DNA from: Pseudonocardia sp. MH-G8
GTDB taxonomy: Bacteria; Actinomycetota; Actinomycetes; Mycobacteriales; Pseudonocardiaceae
DNA: 38,693 nucleotides
Assembly: GCF_002262885.1 (NCBI RefSeq)
Contig: NZ_NKYF01000048.1
Location: 1 to 38,693, forward strand
Direction: 5' to 3'
Shown piece after piece: positions 1-8,082 of this stretch. Position 1 is the stretch's first letter; each line of letters starts with the position of its first letter. The notes beneath the pieces were generated by a model. The model was not told where the DNA came from, searched no databases, and saw only the letters and a program-made list of their open reading frames with translations. Position numbers and translations under genes: made by a program.

Positions 1-789
1 GAGGCGCTCAAGTCCGTGGACATGGTCGTGGACTGCACGTTCCTGCTGTTCAGCCCCGAGCAGTTCGAGATCCAGGCCGCCGGCACCCGCATCCTCACCG
101 CGGTCGAGCCCGCCCCGCTGCTGGCCCGGCTCATGCCCACGAAGGAGCTGCGCGAACGCGTCGAGATCGGCGCCGAGCTGCTGGCCAAGGCCCAGACCAT
201 GCGGATCACCAGCCCGCACGGCACCGACGTCACCTACCGCCTCGGCGTCTACCCGACCATGAGCGAGTACGGCTACACCGACCAGCCCGGCCGCTGGGAC
301 CACTGGCCCGCAGCGTTCGTGTTCACCGGCGGCGCCGACGACGGCGTCGACGGGAAGATCGTGCTGGCCCCCGGCGACGTACTCCTGCCGTTCAACACCT
401 ACGTGCAGACCCCCGTCGAGATCACCATCGAGCAGGGTTTCATCCGCGACATCCGCGGAGGCCTCGACGCCGACCTGCTGTCCTCCCACATCCGCTCCTT
501 CGACGACCCCCGCGGCTACGGCATGAGCCACGTCGGCTGGGGCCTCGACGAACGCGCCCACTGGCACGGACTCACCCAGTTCGGCGGCGGCATGGGCATG
601 GAACTACGCAGCTTCTACGGCAACGTCATGTTCTCCATCGGCCCCAACAACGAACTCGGCGGACCCAACGACACCCCCTGCCACTTCGACATCCCCATGC
701 GCGGCAACTCCCTCCACCTCGACGACGAACTCATCGTCGACAACGGCGAACTCACCGTCCCCGAGATGCGCCCGGCCGGGAAGCGCTGA
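1..789 (+). CDS. nicX: 2,5-dihydroxypyridine 5,6-dioxygenase-like protein (NicX-like), 5' end outside window
   Basis: The reading frame is open from base 1, so the N-terminus lies outside the window; an internal GTG at 16 is not the likely start. About 262 residues are visible, against roughly 350 for full NicX/M29-like proteins. NicX opens the ring of 2,5-dihydroxypyridine to N-formylmaleamate using mononuclear Fe(II). Near the C-terminus there are conserved His/Asp-rich stretches typical of this family: SHVGWGLDERAHW, and CHFDIPM followed by NSLHLDDE. The assignment rests mainly on resemblance to the family and on the neighbours, a molybdenum hydroxylase and a maleate isomerase, which are the expected pathway partners. 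The stop lies 1 nt before an ATG at 791, so it is co-transcribed with the next genes. An alternative is another M29-type aminopeptidase-like protein. Confidence 0.72.
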   Translation, partial: EALKSVDMVVDCTFLLFSPEQFEIQAAGTRILTAVEPAPLLARLMPTKELRERVEIGAELLAKAQTMRITSPHGTDVTYRLGVYPTMSEYGYTDQPGRWDHWPAAFVFTGGADDGVDGKIVLAPGDVLLPFNTYVQTPVEITIEQGFIRDIRGGLDADLLSSHIRSFDDPRGYGMSHVGWGLDERAHWHGLTQFGGGMGMELRSFYGNVMFSIGPNNELGGPNDTPCHFDIPMRGNSLHLDDELIVDNGELTVPEMRPAGKR

Positions 790-854
790 GATGACCACCC
801 ACCAGGCGGGCGGAGCCGCTCGTCAAACTGGTCACCACCGTCAACGGTCAGCAG

Positions 855-1340
855 GTGAGCGAAAGCGTGCCGCCGCGGCTGCACGTCGCCGACTTCCTTC
901 GCCAACGGCTGGGGCTCACGGGCACCCACGTCGGCTGCGAGCAGGGTGCCTGCGGCATGTGCACGGTGGTGGTCGACGGCGAGGCGATCAAGTCCTGCCT
1001 GATGCTGGCCTGTCAGCTCGACGGCCGGAACGTGCAGACGGTCGAGTCGCTCGCCGAGGACGACCGGCTCAACCCGCTGCAGCAGGCCTTCAGCCAGGAA
1101 CACGCACTGCAGTGCGGGTTCTGCTCACCCGGGTTCCTCATGACCGCGACGGCGCTGGCGTACCAGGGCGGGCACCCGACGCGGGAGGAGATCCGCGAGG
1201 AGATCGCCGGGGTCCTCTGCCGGTGCACCGGCTACGCCACCATCGTCTCGGCCATCGAGCGCTACTTCGCCGGATCCTCCCGGCCCGACCCGGACGACGA
1301 CGCCGCCGACGTGACCGAGGGGACGCGAGGCCGACGATGA
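855..1340 (+). CDS. nicA: (2Fe-2S)-binding small subunit of molybdenum hydroxylase (NicA-like), apparent frameshift at 5' end
   Basis: This is the electron-transfer subunit of a xanthine dehydrogenase-family hydroxylase. It carries the plant-type [2Fe-2S] motif CEQGACGMC with a later Cys, then the second cluster domain with CGFCSPG and CRCTGY. The in-frame GTG at 855 is the only ordinary start and has no Shine-Dalgarno. However, homologous sequence (LVKLVTTVNGQQVSESV, the first beta strand of the ferredoxin fold) is encoded upstream in the same frame. An ATG at 791 lies in another frame. Removing one C from the CCC at 798-800 would join them as MTTTRRAEPLVKLVTTVNG. So the true gene probably starts at 791 and carries a 1-base insertion or sequencing error. 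The stop overlaps the next ATG (ATGA). Confidence 0.85.
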   Translation: MSESVPPRLHVADFLRQRLGLTGTHVGCEQGACGMCTVVVDGEAIKSCLMLACQLDGRNVQTVESLAEDDRLNPLQQAFSQEHALQCGFCSPGFLMTATALAYQGGHPTREEIREEIAGVLCRCTGYATIVSAIERYFAGSSRPDPDDDAADVTEGTRGRR

Positions 1341-3781
1341 CCATCCTGGACCGCCCCGCCCCGGCCGGGACCGAGCGGCGGACCGGCGTGATCGGCACCT
1401 CCGTCCTCCGGAAGGAGGACGAGCGCCTGCTGCGCGGCGACGGCCGGTTCACCGACGACGTCGAGCCGGCGCACGTGCTGCACATGGCCGTCTCCCGCTG
1501 CCCCTACCCGCACGCGCGAGTGCTGCGGGTGGACGCGGATGCGGCGCGGCGGCTGGACGGGGTTCTGCACGTCCTCGTCGGCGCGGACGTCCGAGCCGCC
1601 ACCGAGCCGATGACGGTGCTCCGGCCGGTGCCGGGCGCGCCGCAGCTGCCCTACTACGCGCTGGCCCAGGGCATCGCGACGCACGAGGGCCAACCGGTGG
1701 TGAGCGTGGTGGCGACCAGCCGGCACGTGGCCGAGGACGCCCTCGAACTGGTCGACATCGAGTACGAGCCGCTGCCGCACGTCGTCGACGTGCTCGCCGC
1801 GCTCGAGCCGGACGCCCCGGTGCTGCACCCCTCTGTGCTCGACTCGAACCTGCTGGCCGCGAACTCCGACGGCAGCGGGGATCCCGAGGCGCGGATGCGT
1901 GAGGCCGCCGTCGTCGTCGAGGGCCGGTTCCGGATCAACCGGGTGACCGCCCTGCCCATGGAGACCCGGGCCGTCCTGGCCCAGTGGCGGCCCGGCGCTC
2001 GCGAGCTGACGGTGCACTGCTCGACGCAGGTGCCGCACCTGGTCCGCAAGCAGCTCGCGGAGTCGCTGCGCCTGGCCGAGGGCGACATCCGGACGATCGC
2101 CTCCGACGTCGGTGGCGGCTTCGGCCTCAAGCTCGGCGTCTTCCCGGAGGACGTGCTCGCATGCCTGCACGCGATGGCGCTGCGCCGTCCGGTCAAGTGG
2201 GTGGAGGACCGCGCCGAACACTTCCGGGCATCCACCCACGCCCGCGAGTCGGTGCACGACTACCGCATCGCAGCCGACGCCGAGGGGCGCATCCTGGCGA
2301 TGACCAACGTCTACGCCACCGACATCGGCGGCTGGAACTCGCCGTTCGGGTCCGCGCAACTGTCGAGCGTGGTGTTCAACGGCCCGTACCGGGTGGAGGA
2401 CGGCTACGCCGAGCGCCGGGTCACCCTCACCAACAAGACGCCGATCGGCGCCTACCGCGGCTACGGCCAGCCCGAGGTCAACTTCGCCTACGAGCGGCTG
2501 ATGGACCAGCTCGCCCGCCGGCTGGACCTCGACCCGGTGGAGCTGCGGGCCAAGAACATGCTGACGCCGCAGGAGCTGCCCTGGAAGAACCCGACTGGCG
2601 CCGTGTACGACAGCGGGGACTACGAGCGCTGCCTGCGGATGGCTGCCGAGGCGATCGGGTGGTCCGAGCGCCGGGCCGCCGCCCCGGCGCCGCGGGCGGA
2701 CGGCCGGCTCGTCGGGATCGGGTTCTCCTCCTTCGTCGAGCGCACCGGCTACGCAAGCGCCCGCTTCCTGGCCCGGCGCGGGTCGCAGTTCGGGGCGCAC
2801 GAGAGCGTCACGCTGCGCTCCAACCGGTCCGGCGGGATCGACGTCTACACCGGCGTCTCCACCATGGGGCAGAGCAGCGAGACGGCATTCGCCCAGGTGG
2901 TCAGCGACGTGTTCGGCATTGACTACGCCGCGGTGAAGGTGCACGCCGGGGATACCGGCGCCTCCCCGCTGAACACCGGCGCCTTCGCCTCTCGCACCAT
3001 GATCGCGGCGAGTGGGGCGCTCAAGCAGGCCGCGGAGGTGCTGGCGGGCAAGACACTCCGGCTGGCCGCCTGGCGGCTGGAGGTCGAGGCCGCCGACCTG
3101 GAGATCGCCGGGTCGCTCGTGCGGCACCGCGAGAACCCGGACGTGCGAGTGTCGCTCGCGGAGGTGTTCGGGGTCGCCATCACCGGCCAGGGCATCCCGC
3201 CGGACGAGGAGCCGGGCCTGGAGTCCACCACCCACTTCGAGCCCGCCGACGCCGCCTACTCCTACGGCACCGCCGCGGCGCGCGTGTCGGTGGACCCGCA
3301 TACCGGGGAGTTCGACGTCGAGCGGTTCGTGCTGGTGCACGACGCCGGCACCGTGGTGAACCCGCAGGTCGTCGAGGGCCAGGTGCGCGGCGCCCTCGCG
3401 CAGGGCTTCGGTGCGGCGCTCACCGAGGAGCTGAGCTACGACCCGGACACCGGCCAACTGCTCAACGGATCGATGGTCGACTACTTCCCGCCGACCGCGG
3501 CCGACCTGCCCCCGATCGAGCTCCTGCACACCGAGGTGCCCTCCCCCGTCACCCCGTTCGGGATCCGCGGGGTCGGAGAAGCAGGCACCATCCCGCCCGG
3601 TGCCGCGGTCGCGAACGCCGTCTGCGACGCGCTCGCCGACTTCGGCGTGGAACTCGACAGCCTGCCCGTCACCCCCGAGGTCATCTGGCGGGCTCTGTCC
3701 CACCGGGCGGCTCCCGAGGGACCCGACGACCACCTCGCGCCCACTCCGGGCGATCTCCCCGACGGAGGACCTGGATACTGA
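1337..3781 (+). CDS. nicB: Molybdopterin-binding large subunit of xanthine dehydrogenase-family hydroxylase (NicB-like)
   Basis: The protein has 814 residues. It is the catalytic subunit that would hydroxylate an N-heteroaromatic ring such as nicotinate at a Mo-pterin centre with water as oxygen source. The N-terminal aldehyde oxidase/xanthine dehydrogenase a/b-hammerhead domain begins at GVIGTSVLRKEDERLLRGDG. The Mo-binding region has GGGFGLK, GAYRGYGQPE and, near the C-terminus, GIRGVGEAG with the catalytic Glu. The ATG at 1337 overlaps the small-subunit stop; the frame stays open back to 791, but that part is the antisense-like shadow of nicA. Pseudomonas NicB carries C-terminal cytochrome c domains; none is present here, and no FAD subunit gene is visible. 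The physiological electron acceptor is therefore unclear. The substrate is inferred from the neighbours only. Confidence 0.85.
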   Translation: MTILDRPAPAGTERRTGVIGTSVLRKEDERLLRGDGRFTDDVEPAHVLHMAVSRCPYPHARVLRVDADAARRLDGVLHVLVGADVRAATEPMTVLRPVPGAPQLPYYALAQGIATHEGQPVVSVVATSRHVAEDALELVDIEYEPLPHVVDVLAALEPDAPVLHPSVLDSNLLAANSDGSGDPEARMREAAVVVEGRFRINRVTALPMETRAVLAQWRPGARELTVHCSTQVPHLVRKQLAESLRLAEGDIRTIASDVGGGFGLKLGVFPEDVLACLHAMALRRPVKWVEDRAEHFRASTHARESVHDYRIAADAEGRILAMTNVYATDIGGWNSPFGSAQLSSVVFNGPYRVEDGYAERRVTLTNKTPIGAYRGYGQPEVNFAYERLMDQLARRLDLDPVELRAKNMLTPQELPWKNPTGAVYDSGDYERCLRMAAEAIGWSERRAAAPAPRADGRLVGIGFSSFVERTGYASARFLARRGSQFGAHESVTLRSNRSGGIDVYTGVSTMGQSSETAFAQVVSDVFGIDYAAVKVHAGDTGASPLNTGAFASRTMIAASGALKQAAEVLAGKTLRLAAWRLEVEAADLEIAGSLVRHRENPDVRVSLAEVFGVAITGQGIPPDEEPGLESTTHFEPADAAYSYGTAAARVSVDPHTGEFDVERFVLVHDAGTVVNPQVVEGQVRGALAQGFGAALTEELSYDPDTGQLLNGSMVDYFPPTAADLPPIELLHTEVPSPVTPFGIRGVGEAGTIPPGAAVANAVCDALADFGVELDSLPVTPEVIWRALSHRAAPEGPDDHLAPTPGDLPDGGPGY

Positions 3782-4605
3782 TGACCGAGCACCGCACCCC
3801 CGAACCGGGACCCGATCTGGCAACGAAGGCCGTGGCCTGCGAGGACCAGCCCGCACCCGAGGGTCTCGACTCGTCGCGGATCGGCCTGATCGTGCCGAGT
3901 TCGAACACGACGATGGAGACCGAGCTTCCCGAGCTCTTCCGCCGGCAGAGCGAGGCCACCGGGCACCGGTACACCTTCCACTCCGCCCGCTCGGCCATGA
4001 AGCAGGTGAACCGGGAAGAGCTGCTGGCCATGGTCGACAAGGCGGCCGATTGCGCGACAGCGGTATCGGACGCCGACGTCGACGTCATCGCCTACGCCTG
4101 CCTCGTCGCGGTCATGGCGCAGGGACCCGGCGCGCACGAGAAGTCCGAGCAGGTGATCGCGGACGCCGCCCGTGCCAACGGGCACCCGGCCGAGGTGGTC
4201 AGCAGCGCCGGCGCCCTGGTGCGCACGCTGCGGATGATCGGCGCCGACCGCGTCGCGATGGTGACCCCGTACATGGCGCCCCTCACCCGCATGGTCGGCG
4301 AGTACATCGAGGCCGAGGGCATCGAAGTGCTCGACGCGGTGGCCCTCGAGGTGCCCGACAACCTGACCGTCGGCCGGCTGGACCCCGCGCGGCTGCCGGA
4401 GATCGCCCGCGGTCTGCGCCGGGAGGGAGCGCAGGCCGTCGTCCTGTCGGCCTGCGTCCAGATGCCGTCGCTGCCCGCGGTGCAGCAGGTCGAGGACGAG
4501 CTGGGGCTGCCCGTCGTGACGGCCGCGACGGCAACGGCGTTCGAGGTGCTCACCGCGCTTGGCCATCGGCCTGCCATCACCGGAGCAGGTCGCCTGATGA
4601 GCTGA
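3781..4605 (+). CDS. nicE: Maleate cis-trans isomerase
   Basis: The protein has 274 residues of the Asp/Glu racemase superfamily and converts maleate to fumarate, the last step of the maleamate pathway. The N-terminal nucleophile region reads GLIVPSSNTTMETE. The two active-site Cys regions are AYACLVAVMA (first Cys, about residue 104) and LSACVQMPSL (second Cys, about residue 222). Both are in the expected places for maleate isomerases. The ATG shares one base with the stop of the hydroxylase gene (TGATG), so translation is coupled. An N-terminal extension of about 30 residues precedes the conserved core and may be disordered. Its position after a Mo hydroxylase and a NicX-like dioxygenase supports a nicotinate or hydroxypyridine pathway. 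Confidence 0.85.
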   Translation: MTEHRTPEPGPDLATKAVACEDQPAPEGLDSSRIGLIVPSSNTTMETELPELFRRQSEATGHRYTFHSARSAMKQVNREELLAMVDKAADCATAVSDADVDVIAYACLVAVMAQGPGAHEKSEQVIADAARANGHPAEVVSSAGALVRTLRMIGADRVAMVTPYMAPLTRMVGEYIEAEGIEVLDAVALEVPDNLTVGRLDPARLPEIARGLRREGAQAVVLSACVQMPSLPAVQQVEDELGLPVVTAATATAFEVLTALGHRPAITGAGRLMS

Positions 4606-4614
4606 CCCGTATCG

Positions 4615-4665
4615 CCCCGGGAGGCGCTGGCACGGCGGGCGCCCGGTGGAAAGCCTGTCCCGGGG
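4615..4665 (+). terminator. Candidate stem-loop terminator after the nic operon
   Basis: A perfect 8-bp inverted repeat, CCCCGGGA (4615-4622) and TCCCGGGG (4658-4665), encloses a second inverted repeat, GGCGC (4623-4627) and GCGCC (4639-4643). It lies 10 nt after the maleate isomerase stop. No T-run follows, so intrinsic termination is only plausible, as is common in high-GC actinobacteria. Confidence 0.4.
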
Positions 4666-5177
4666 TAGCAGGGTGGGACCGCCACATCGAGGAGCCCGAC
4701 GTGCCGCCGTCCTACCCCCGCCGCCCGGACGCCGCCACGCCCTCCCGTGCCCGCTAGGGGCGCACCAGTTGCGGCCGGGTGCGAGCAGCCGCGGATTTGC
4801 GGTCGGTCGACGGCCACGTCGAAGGGTCATGGATGCGTCCGGCTGGTTGGCCAGACCGCATTCACGACGGCTCACCGAGATCGAACAGATCAGTAGACAG
4901 GGCGTCAGAGAAGAACGGTATCGCGGCGCCCCTCGACGAGATGACCGGCCAACTCCACCTCTCAAGATCGGCGAGGTTCGACGATGCCACGCGCTACCGA
5001 CCGGTCAGCCGCTGCGCTGCCTGGTCGAGGCGCCGTCATCGCTTCAACACTCACCATGGAGGCCGCGGGCGCGTTCAGCACGTCGCGGATCTTAGCCTAG
5101 ACCTAACACCTGTTTGGAAAGTCGATCTTGTCGCCGGGTGCGTGTCGGTGAGCGGAGACAAGTGAGGTCTCCGGTAG
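4666..5177. other. Intergenic stretch with no recognisable gene
   Basis: Open frames here lack family resemblance and start signals. Near the right end a 6-bp inverted repeat, GGAGAC (5154-5159) and GTCTCC (5167-5172), precedes the transposase remnant and could belong to that element. Confidence 0.5.
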
Positions 5178-5626
5178 ATGGATCAACGACGAAGAAGACC
5201 ATCACACGGAGACCTCGCAGGGACCGTACCCGCGGGCGGACGCAGGGACCTCACCGACGTGCTGTCGCAGCTGCTGGAACCACTCCTGCCAGCGACAAGC
5301 GTGCTGGGGGCACCGATCTGGACCCGACGCCAACTGATCAACGGGATCCGCTGGCGGATCCGCACCGGCGCGCCCTGGCGGGACGTGCCCGAACGCCACG
5401 GCTCCTGGCAGTAGATCTACGGACTGTTCTTCGGCTGGCAACGCGACGGCACCTGGGCGCGGGTGTGTTCGCGGCTGCAGCAGCTCGCCGACAGCGCCGG
5501 CTTGATCACCTGGGATGCCTCAGTCGACTCCACCGTGGTGTGCGCGCCCACCAGCACGCCGCGGCGGCGGGCACGTCATCGGCGAGCCCGCCACTGCTCG
5601 ACCATCAACGCATTCCCGCCGGCTGA
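5178..5626 (+). pseudogene. Decayed IS5-family transposase
   Basis: The translation resembles the N-terminal half of IS5-family (DUF4096-type) transposases, with RDLTDVLSQLLEPLLP, then NGIRWRIRTGAPWRDVPER and HGSWQ. A TAG stop at 5412-5414 follows SWQ where the family continues, and the same frame then resumes with IYGLFFGWQRDGTWARV and VDSTVV. Near 5545 the expected AHQHAA continues in another frame, so there is also a frameshift. Sequence after about 5626 is not recognisable as the catalytic C-terminus. Nonsense, frameshift and truncation together show a dead element. Confidence 0.75.
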
Positions 5627-5774
5627 GGCACTCGGCTACGTCCGAAGCACGTTGACCTGCCGGCGGCGGTACCAGGGTTGGTCCTGTCGTGGAGGGCAAC
5701 CGTCAGGTGGACCACAGTGACGCCTCAGGATGAAGGCGAAGCGGCCCTGATCGGTGTCGGCGGCGCCTGAAAAC

Positions 5775-5805
5775 TGACCCCTTTGCGGCGCGGGGGTTCG
5801 GGGGC
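5775..5805 (+). repeat. Left inverted repeat of the IS30-type element
   Basis: A 31-base terminal repeat that pairs with 7047-7077 at 27 of 31 positions. Confidence 0.7.
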
Positions 5806-5838
5806 GGATTCGCATGATCATCGCAACACCTGACGTCA

Positions 5839-7016
5839 TCAGGGTGTCAGGGCGGCGGCGAAGAGCTCGGCCGGGGTGCGCCAGCCGTGTCGCTTGCGGG
5901 GCCGGTGGTTGAGCCGGTGCTCGGCCTCGGCGAGATCATGCGGAGTGAAGATCCGTAGGTCGGTCTTCTTCGGGAAGTACTGGCGCAGCAAACCGTTGGT
6001 GTTCTCGTTCGTCGGTCGCTGCCAGGGGCTGGCCGGGTAGGCGAAGTAGACGCCCTCGGCGAAGTGCTCGGCGAGCAGATCGTGCTGGGCCATCTCCGAG
6101 CCCTGATCCCAGGTCAAGGTCAACCGCACCTGCGTCGGCAGGTTGGCGATCGCCTGCTCGATGCCCAGCCGGCACCGCTGCGCGTCGTGGCCGTCGGGCA
6201 GATAGACCAGGCGCACGTACCCGCTGCGGCGATCGACGAGGGTGCCGATCGCTGACTGGCTGCTCCGGCCGACGATCAGATCGCCCTCCCAATCACCGAC
6301 CCGGCTGCGCTCTGCGACGACCGCCGGGCGGGCGTCGATCAACCGGGCGGGCGCGACATAACGAGTCTGCCGCGTGTCCGGTCGTCGGCGGCGCTTGCGC
6401 AGCCGACGCCCGGTGCGCAGCCGCCGGGTCAATGTCCTGCTCAGACCGCCCTTCCCGCCGTGGTAGAGCGCTTGGTAGATCGTCTCGTGGCACAGATGCC
6501 ACGACGGCCGGTCCGGATAGGCCAGGCGCAGATGCGCGGAGATCTGTTCCGGACTCCACTCCAGCTCGAGCTTCGCCTGCACCACCTGGCGCAGACGGGG
6601 TTTCGGCTCAGCCGGGTTTGCCGTGGCCACCGGGTCCGGTCTCGAGCTCGTGCGTGGGCGAGGTCGCCGTCGTAGACCCCGCCGTCGTGCGGGCGCAGGT
6701 TGCGGCGCAACTCACGACTGACCGTGGACGCAGCACGCCCGAGCCGGCGCGCGATCTCCCGAACCCCCACGCCGCCGCGGCGCAGCGTGGCGATGCGCTG
6801 CCGCTCCAGCAGCGACAGGAAGCGGCCGGTCCGGCTCGTCTCGGGCAGCCGCTCGGGCGCCAACCCGCCGGTCTCGGCGCGCCACCGGTAACCCGTCTTC
6901 CGGCCAATCCCGAGGATCTTGCAGGCCTGAACGGTGCCCACACCGTTCGCCAGCAACGCCCAATACTCCGCCTCCAGGTCCAACCGCCGCTTACGACCAC
7001 GCCGCCCCATCCACAC
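5839..7016 (-). CDS. IS30-family transposase, encoded in two frames
   Basis: The N-terminal part starts at ATG 7016. It carries helix-turn-helix motifs, including GVREIARRLGRAASTVSREL, and runs in frame to 6441. The catalytic part is in the -1 frame and stays open to 5839. It contains the IS30 integrase core with the DDE triad: GDWEGDLIVG (D), LTWDQGSEMAQH (D) and NENTNGLLRQYFPK (E). Alignment by eye joins the two parts at LSRNP|RLRQVV around 6597-6603. At that point the mRNA reads A AAC CCC, a canonical -1 slippery heptamer. Either the protein is made by -1 frameshifting or one C has been lost from a CCCC run. IS30 transposases are usually a single frame of about 340-400 residues, which the fusion would match. 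Confidence 0.8.
6577..6603 (-). promoter_or_regulatory. Candidate -1 frameshift signal (slippery heptamer plus hairpin)
   Basis: In mRNA orientation the heptamer A AAC CCC occupies 6603-6597, in register with the N-terminal transposase frame. Two bases later CTGCGCC (6594-6588), loop AGGT and GGTGCAG (6583-6577) form a 7-bp stem with one G-U pair. Slippage gives the reading RLRQVV, which continues the family sequence. The 2-nt spacer is shorter than the usual 5-9 nt. Confidence 0.35.
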
Positions 7017-7046
7017 ACCCCTGATCTAGCAGGCATGTTGCGACAA

Positions 7047-7077
7047 GCCCCCGAACCCCCGTGCCGCCAGAGGGTCA
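7047..7077 (-). repeat. Right inverted repeat of the IS30-type element
   Basis: Partner of the left repeat at 5775-5805. The outer end is TGACCC in both copies when read inward. Confidence 0.7.
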
Positions 7078-7146
7078 AGATTCGCGCGCCGTTGACAATC
7101 GGAGCGATTTCAGGCGACGCTGATCAGCTCGGTGCGCCCACGACGA

Positions 7147-7203
7147 GGTCGTTTACCAGCGCGACGGCGTGGGGGAAGGGTTCAAGTCCCCCCTCGGACA
7201 CCA
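7147..7203 (+). pseudogene. tRNA-Leu-like 3' fragment ending in CCA
   Basis: The bases around 7178-7203 read as a T-loop with GGGTTCAAGTCCC, a 3' acceptor strand CTCGGAC, then ACCA. This closely resembles the 3' end of actinobacterial tRNA-Leu genes. The upstream part keeps something like the variable arm (GGCGTGGGGG), but an insertion of about 3 bases spoils the T-stem. No matching 5' acceptor half is present. The fragment lies directly before an AbrB-like/integrase pair, so it may be the scar of an integration site in a tRNA gene. Confidence 0.45.
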
Positions 7204-7352
7204 CGCAGTGCATCCCTGCAACACCCGCGTCGCTGTCGAGGGGATCGGCGTCCGGGCGCGATCGCCAGACCGACGTACCTGTGCTCAAGCGCACTTGAGC
7301 ACCTCCGGTCCGCATCTGCCACATCCTTCCGTGCCTCCTGCCGGAGGACGAG

Positions 7353-7824
7353 GTGGTGACCTCGACCGTCGTCCCCGCCCTTCCCACGGTCCGGCGTCGC
7401 GCCACAGGCGACACGGCGGGACCCAGATCCGCCACGGCCCGACCGCTGCCGATCCCTCCGCTGCCATGCGGGTCTGCTCGTGAAGCGGTCTATGGCATCG
7501 CAATCCTCGACCGGTACGGCCGCCTCGCCGAGCGCACCGTGCTCCGCGCCCTGCACTGGGGGCCCGGGCACCCGCTCGCCCTGACCCTGGTCTCCGGCTC
7601 CGTCCTCGTCGTCGCGCACGACGGCGGGACGGCCCGCGTCGGCAATGACGGATATCTGCGCCTCCCGGTCGGCGTGCGCCGAGGGTGCCGCCTCGCGGCC
7701 AGTGACCGAGTGCTGCTGGTCGCCGAACCCGCCATCGGCCGACTGCTCCTGCATCCACCCGCCGCGCTGGGCGCGCTGCTCGACGCCCCCCCACACCGTC
7801 ATCCTGCGAGGAGCCACGCCATGA
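7353..7824 (+). pseudogene. AbrB/SpoVT-like DNA-binding protein, frameshifted near its end
   Basis: The frame from GTG 7353 contains a SpoVT/AbrB-like swapped-hairpin region: YGIAILDRYGRLAERTVLRA, then GNDGYLRLPVGVRRGCRLA and DRVLLVAEPAIGRLLLHPP. Such small proteins commonly sit just upstream of actinobacterial integrases. At 7786-7792 there are seven Cs. With six, the frame would read LLDAPHTVILRGATP and end in a TGA overlapping the integrase ATG (ATGA at 7821-7824), the normal arrangement. As written, the frame instead runs on to 8336 through unrelated sequence. The first 35 codons resemble nothing, so the true start could be later. Decay or a sequencing indel are both possible. Confidence 0.55.
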
Positions 7825-8082
7825 CCACCACGCAGCCACGGTGGACCACGCCCGGCGCGCCGAGCTCGACGCCGCCCGGCTGTTGCTCGACCGCATGGGC
7901 ATCACCCCCGCCGACCTGCTCCCCACGCCCCGCCCCCGCGCCACGGTTCCGACCTTCGCCTAGTACGTCCCCGCGTCCGCGACGCGGTCGGCGACGGCAC
8001 CCGCCGGGTGTACGGCTCGTACTGGAACCGCGTCGTCGACCGCTGGCCCGACTGCCGGGACTCCCGATCCCCGACACACTGA
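7821..8082 (+). pseudogene. N-terminal remnant of a tyrosine-recombinase integrase
   Basis: After ATG 7821 the recognisable N-terminal (SAM-like) integrase sequence appears in a different frame, as HARRAELDAARLLLDRMG and ITPADLL. It ends at a TAG (7961-7963) where a Glu codon is expected in PTFAEY. It then resumes in a third frame as RVRDAVGDGTRRVYGSYWNR followed by VVDRW, stopping at 8082. At least two frameshifts and one nonsense change are present, and the catalytic domain is gone. This is a genuine pseudogene, probably from the integrative element that used the nearby tRNA-like site. Confidence 0.6.

Larger units (their letters stand above)
5775..7077 (-). mobile_element. IS30-family insertion element with 31-bp terminal inverted repeats
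   Basis: The terminal repeats 5775-5805 and 7047-7077 match at 27 of 31 positions in inverted orientation and share the core CGGGGGTTCGGGGGC. They bracket one transposase gene on the minus strand. The outer boundary could lie a few bases further out, because similarity fades gradually, so no target duplication is claimed. Whether the element is active depends on the frame change inside its transposase. Confidence 0.7.

Noticed and set aside
791..1336. Long plus-strand frame from 791 continuous with the Mo-hydroxylase large subunit, suggesting a 996-residue protein
   Set aside because: The first 180 residues are Arg/Ala-rich shadow of the Fe-S subunit gene; the family N-terminus begins at ATG 1337.
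1262..3856. 864-residue open frame on the minus strand opposite the Mo-hydroxylase gene
   Set aside because: Typical antisense shadow in high-GC DNA; low-complexity, no domain and no start signal.
7147..7203. Functional tRNA gene
   Set aside because: No 5' acceptor half, D-arm or anticodon arm pairs with the 3' part, and the T-stem is disrupted.
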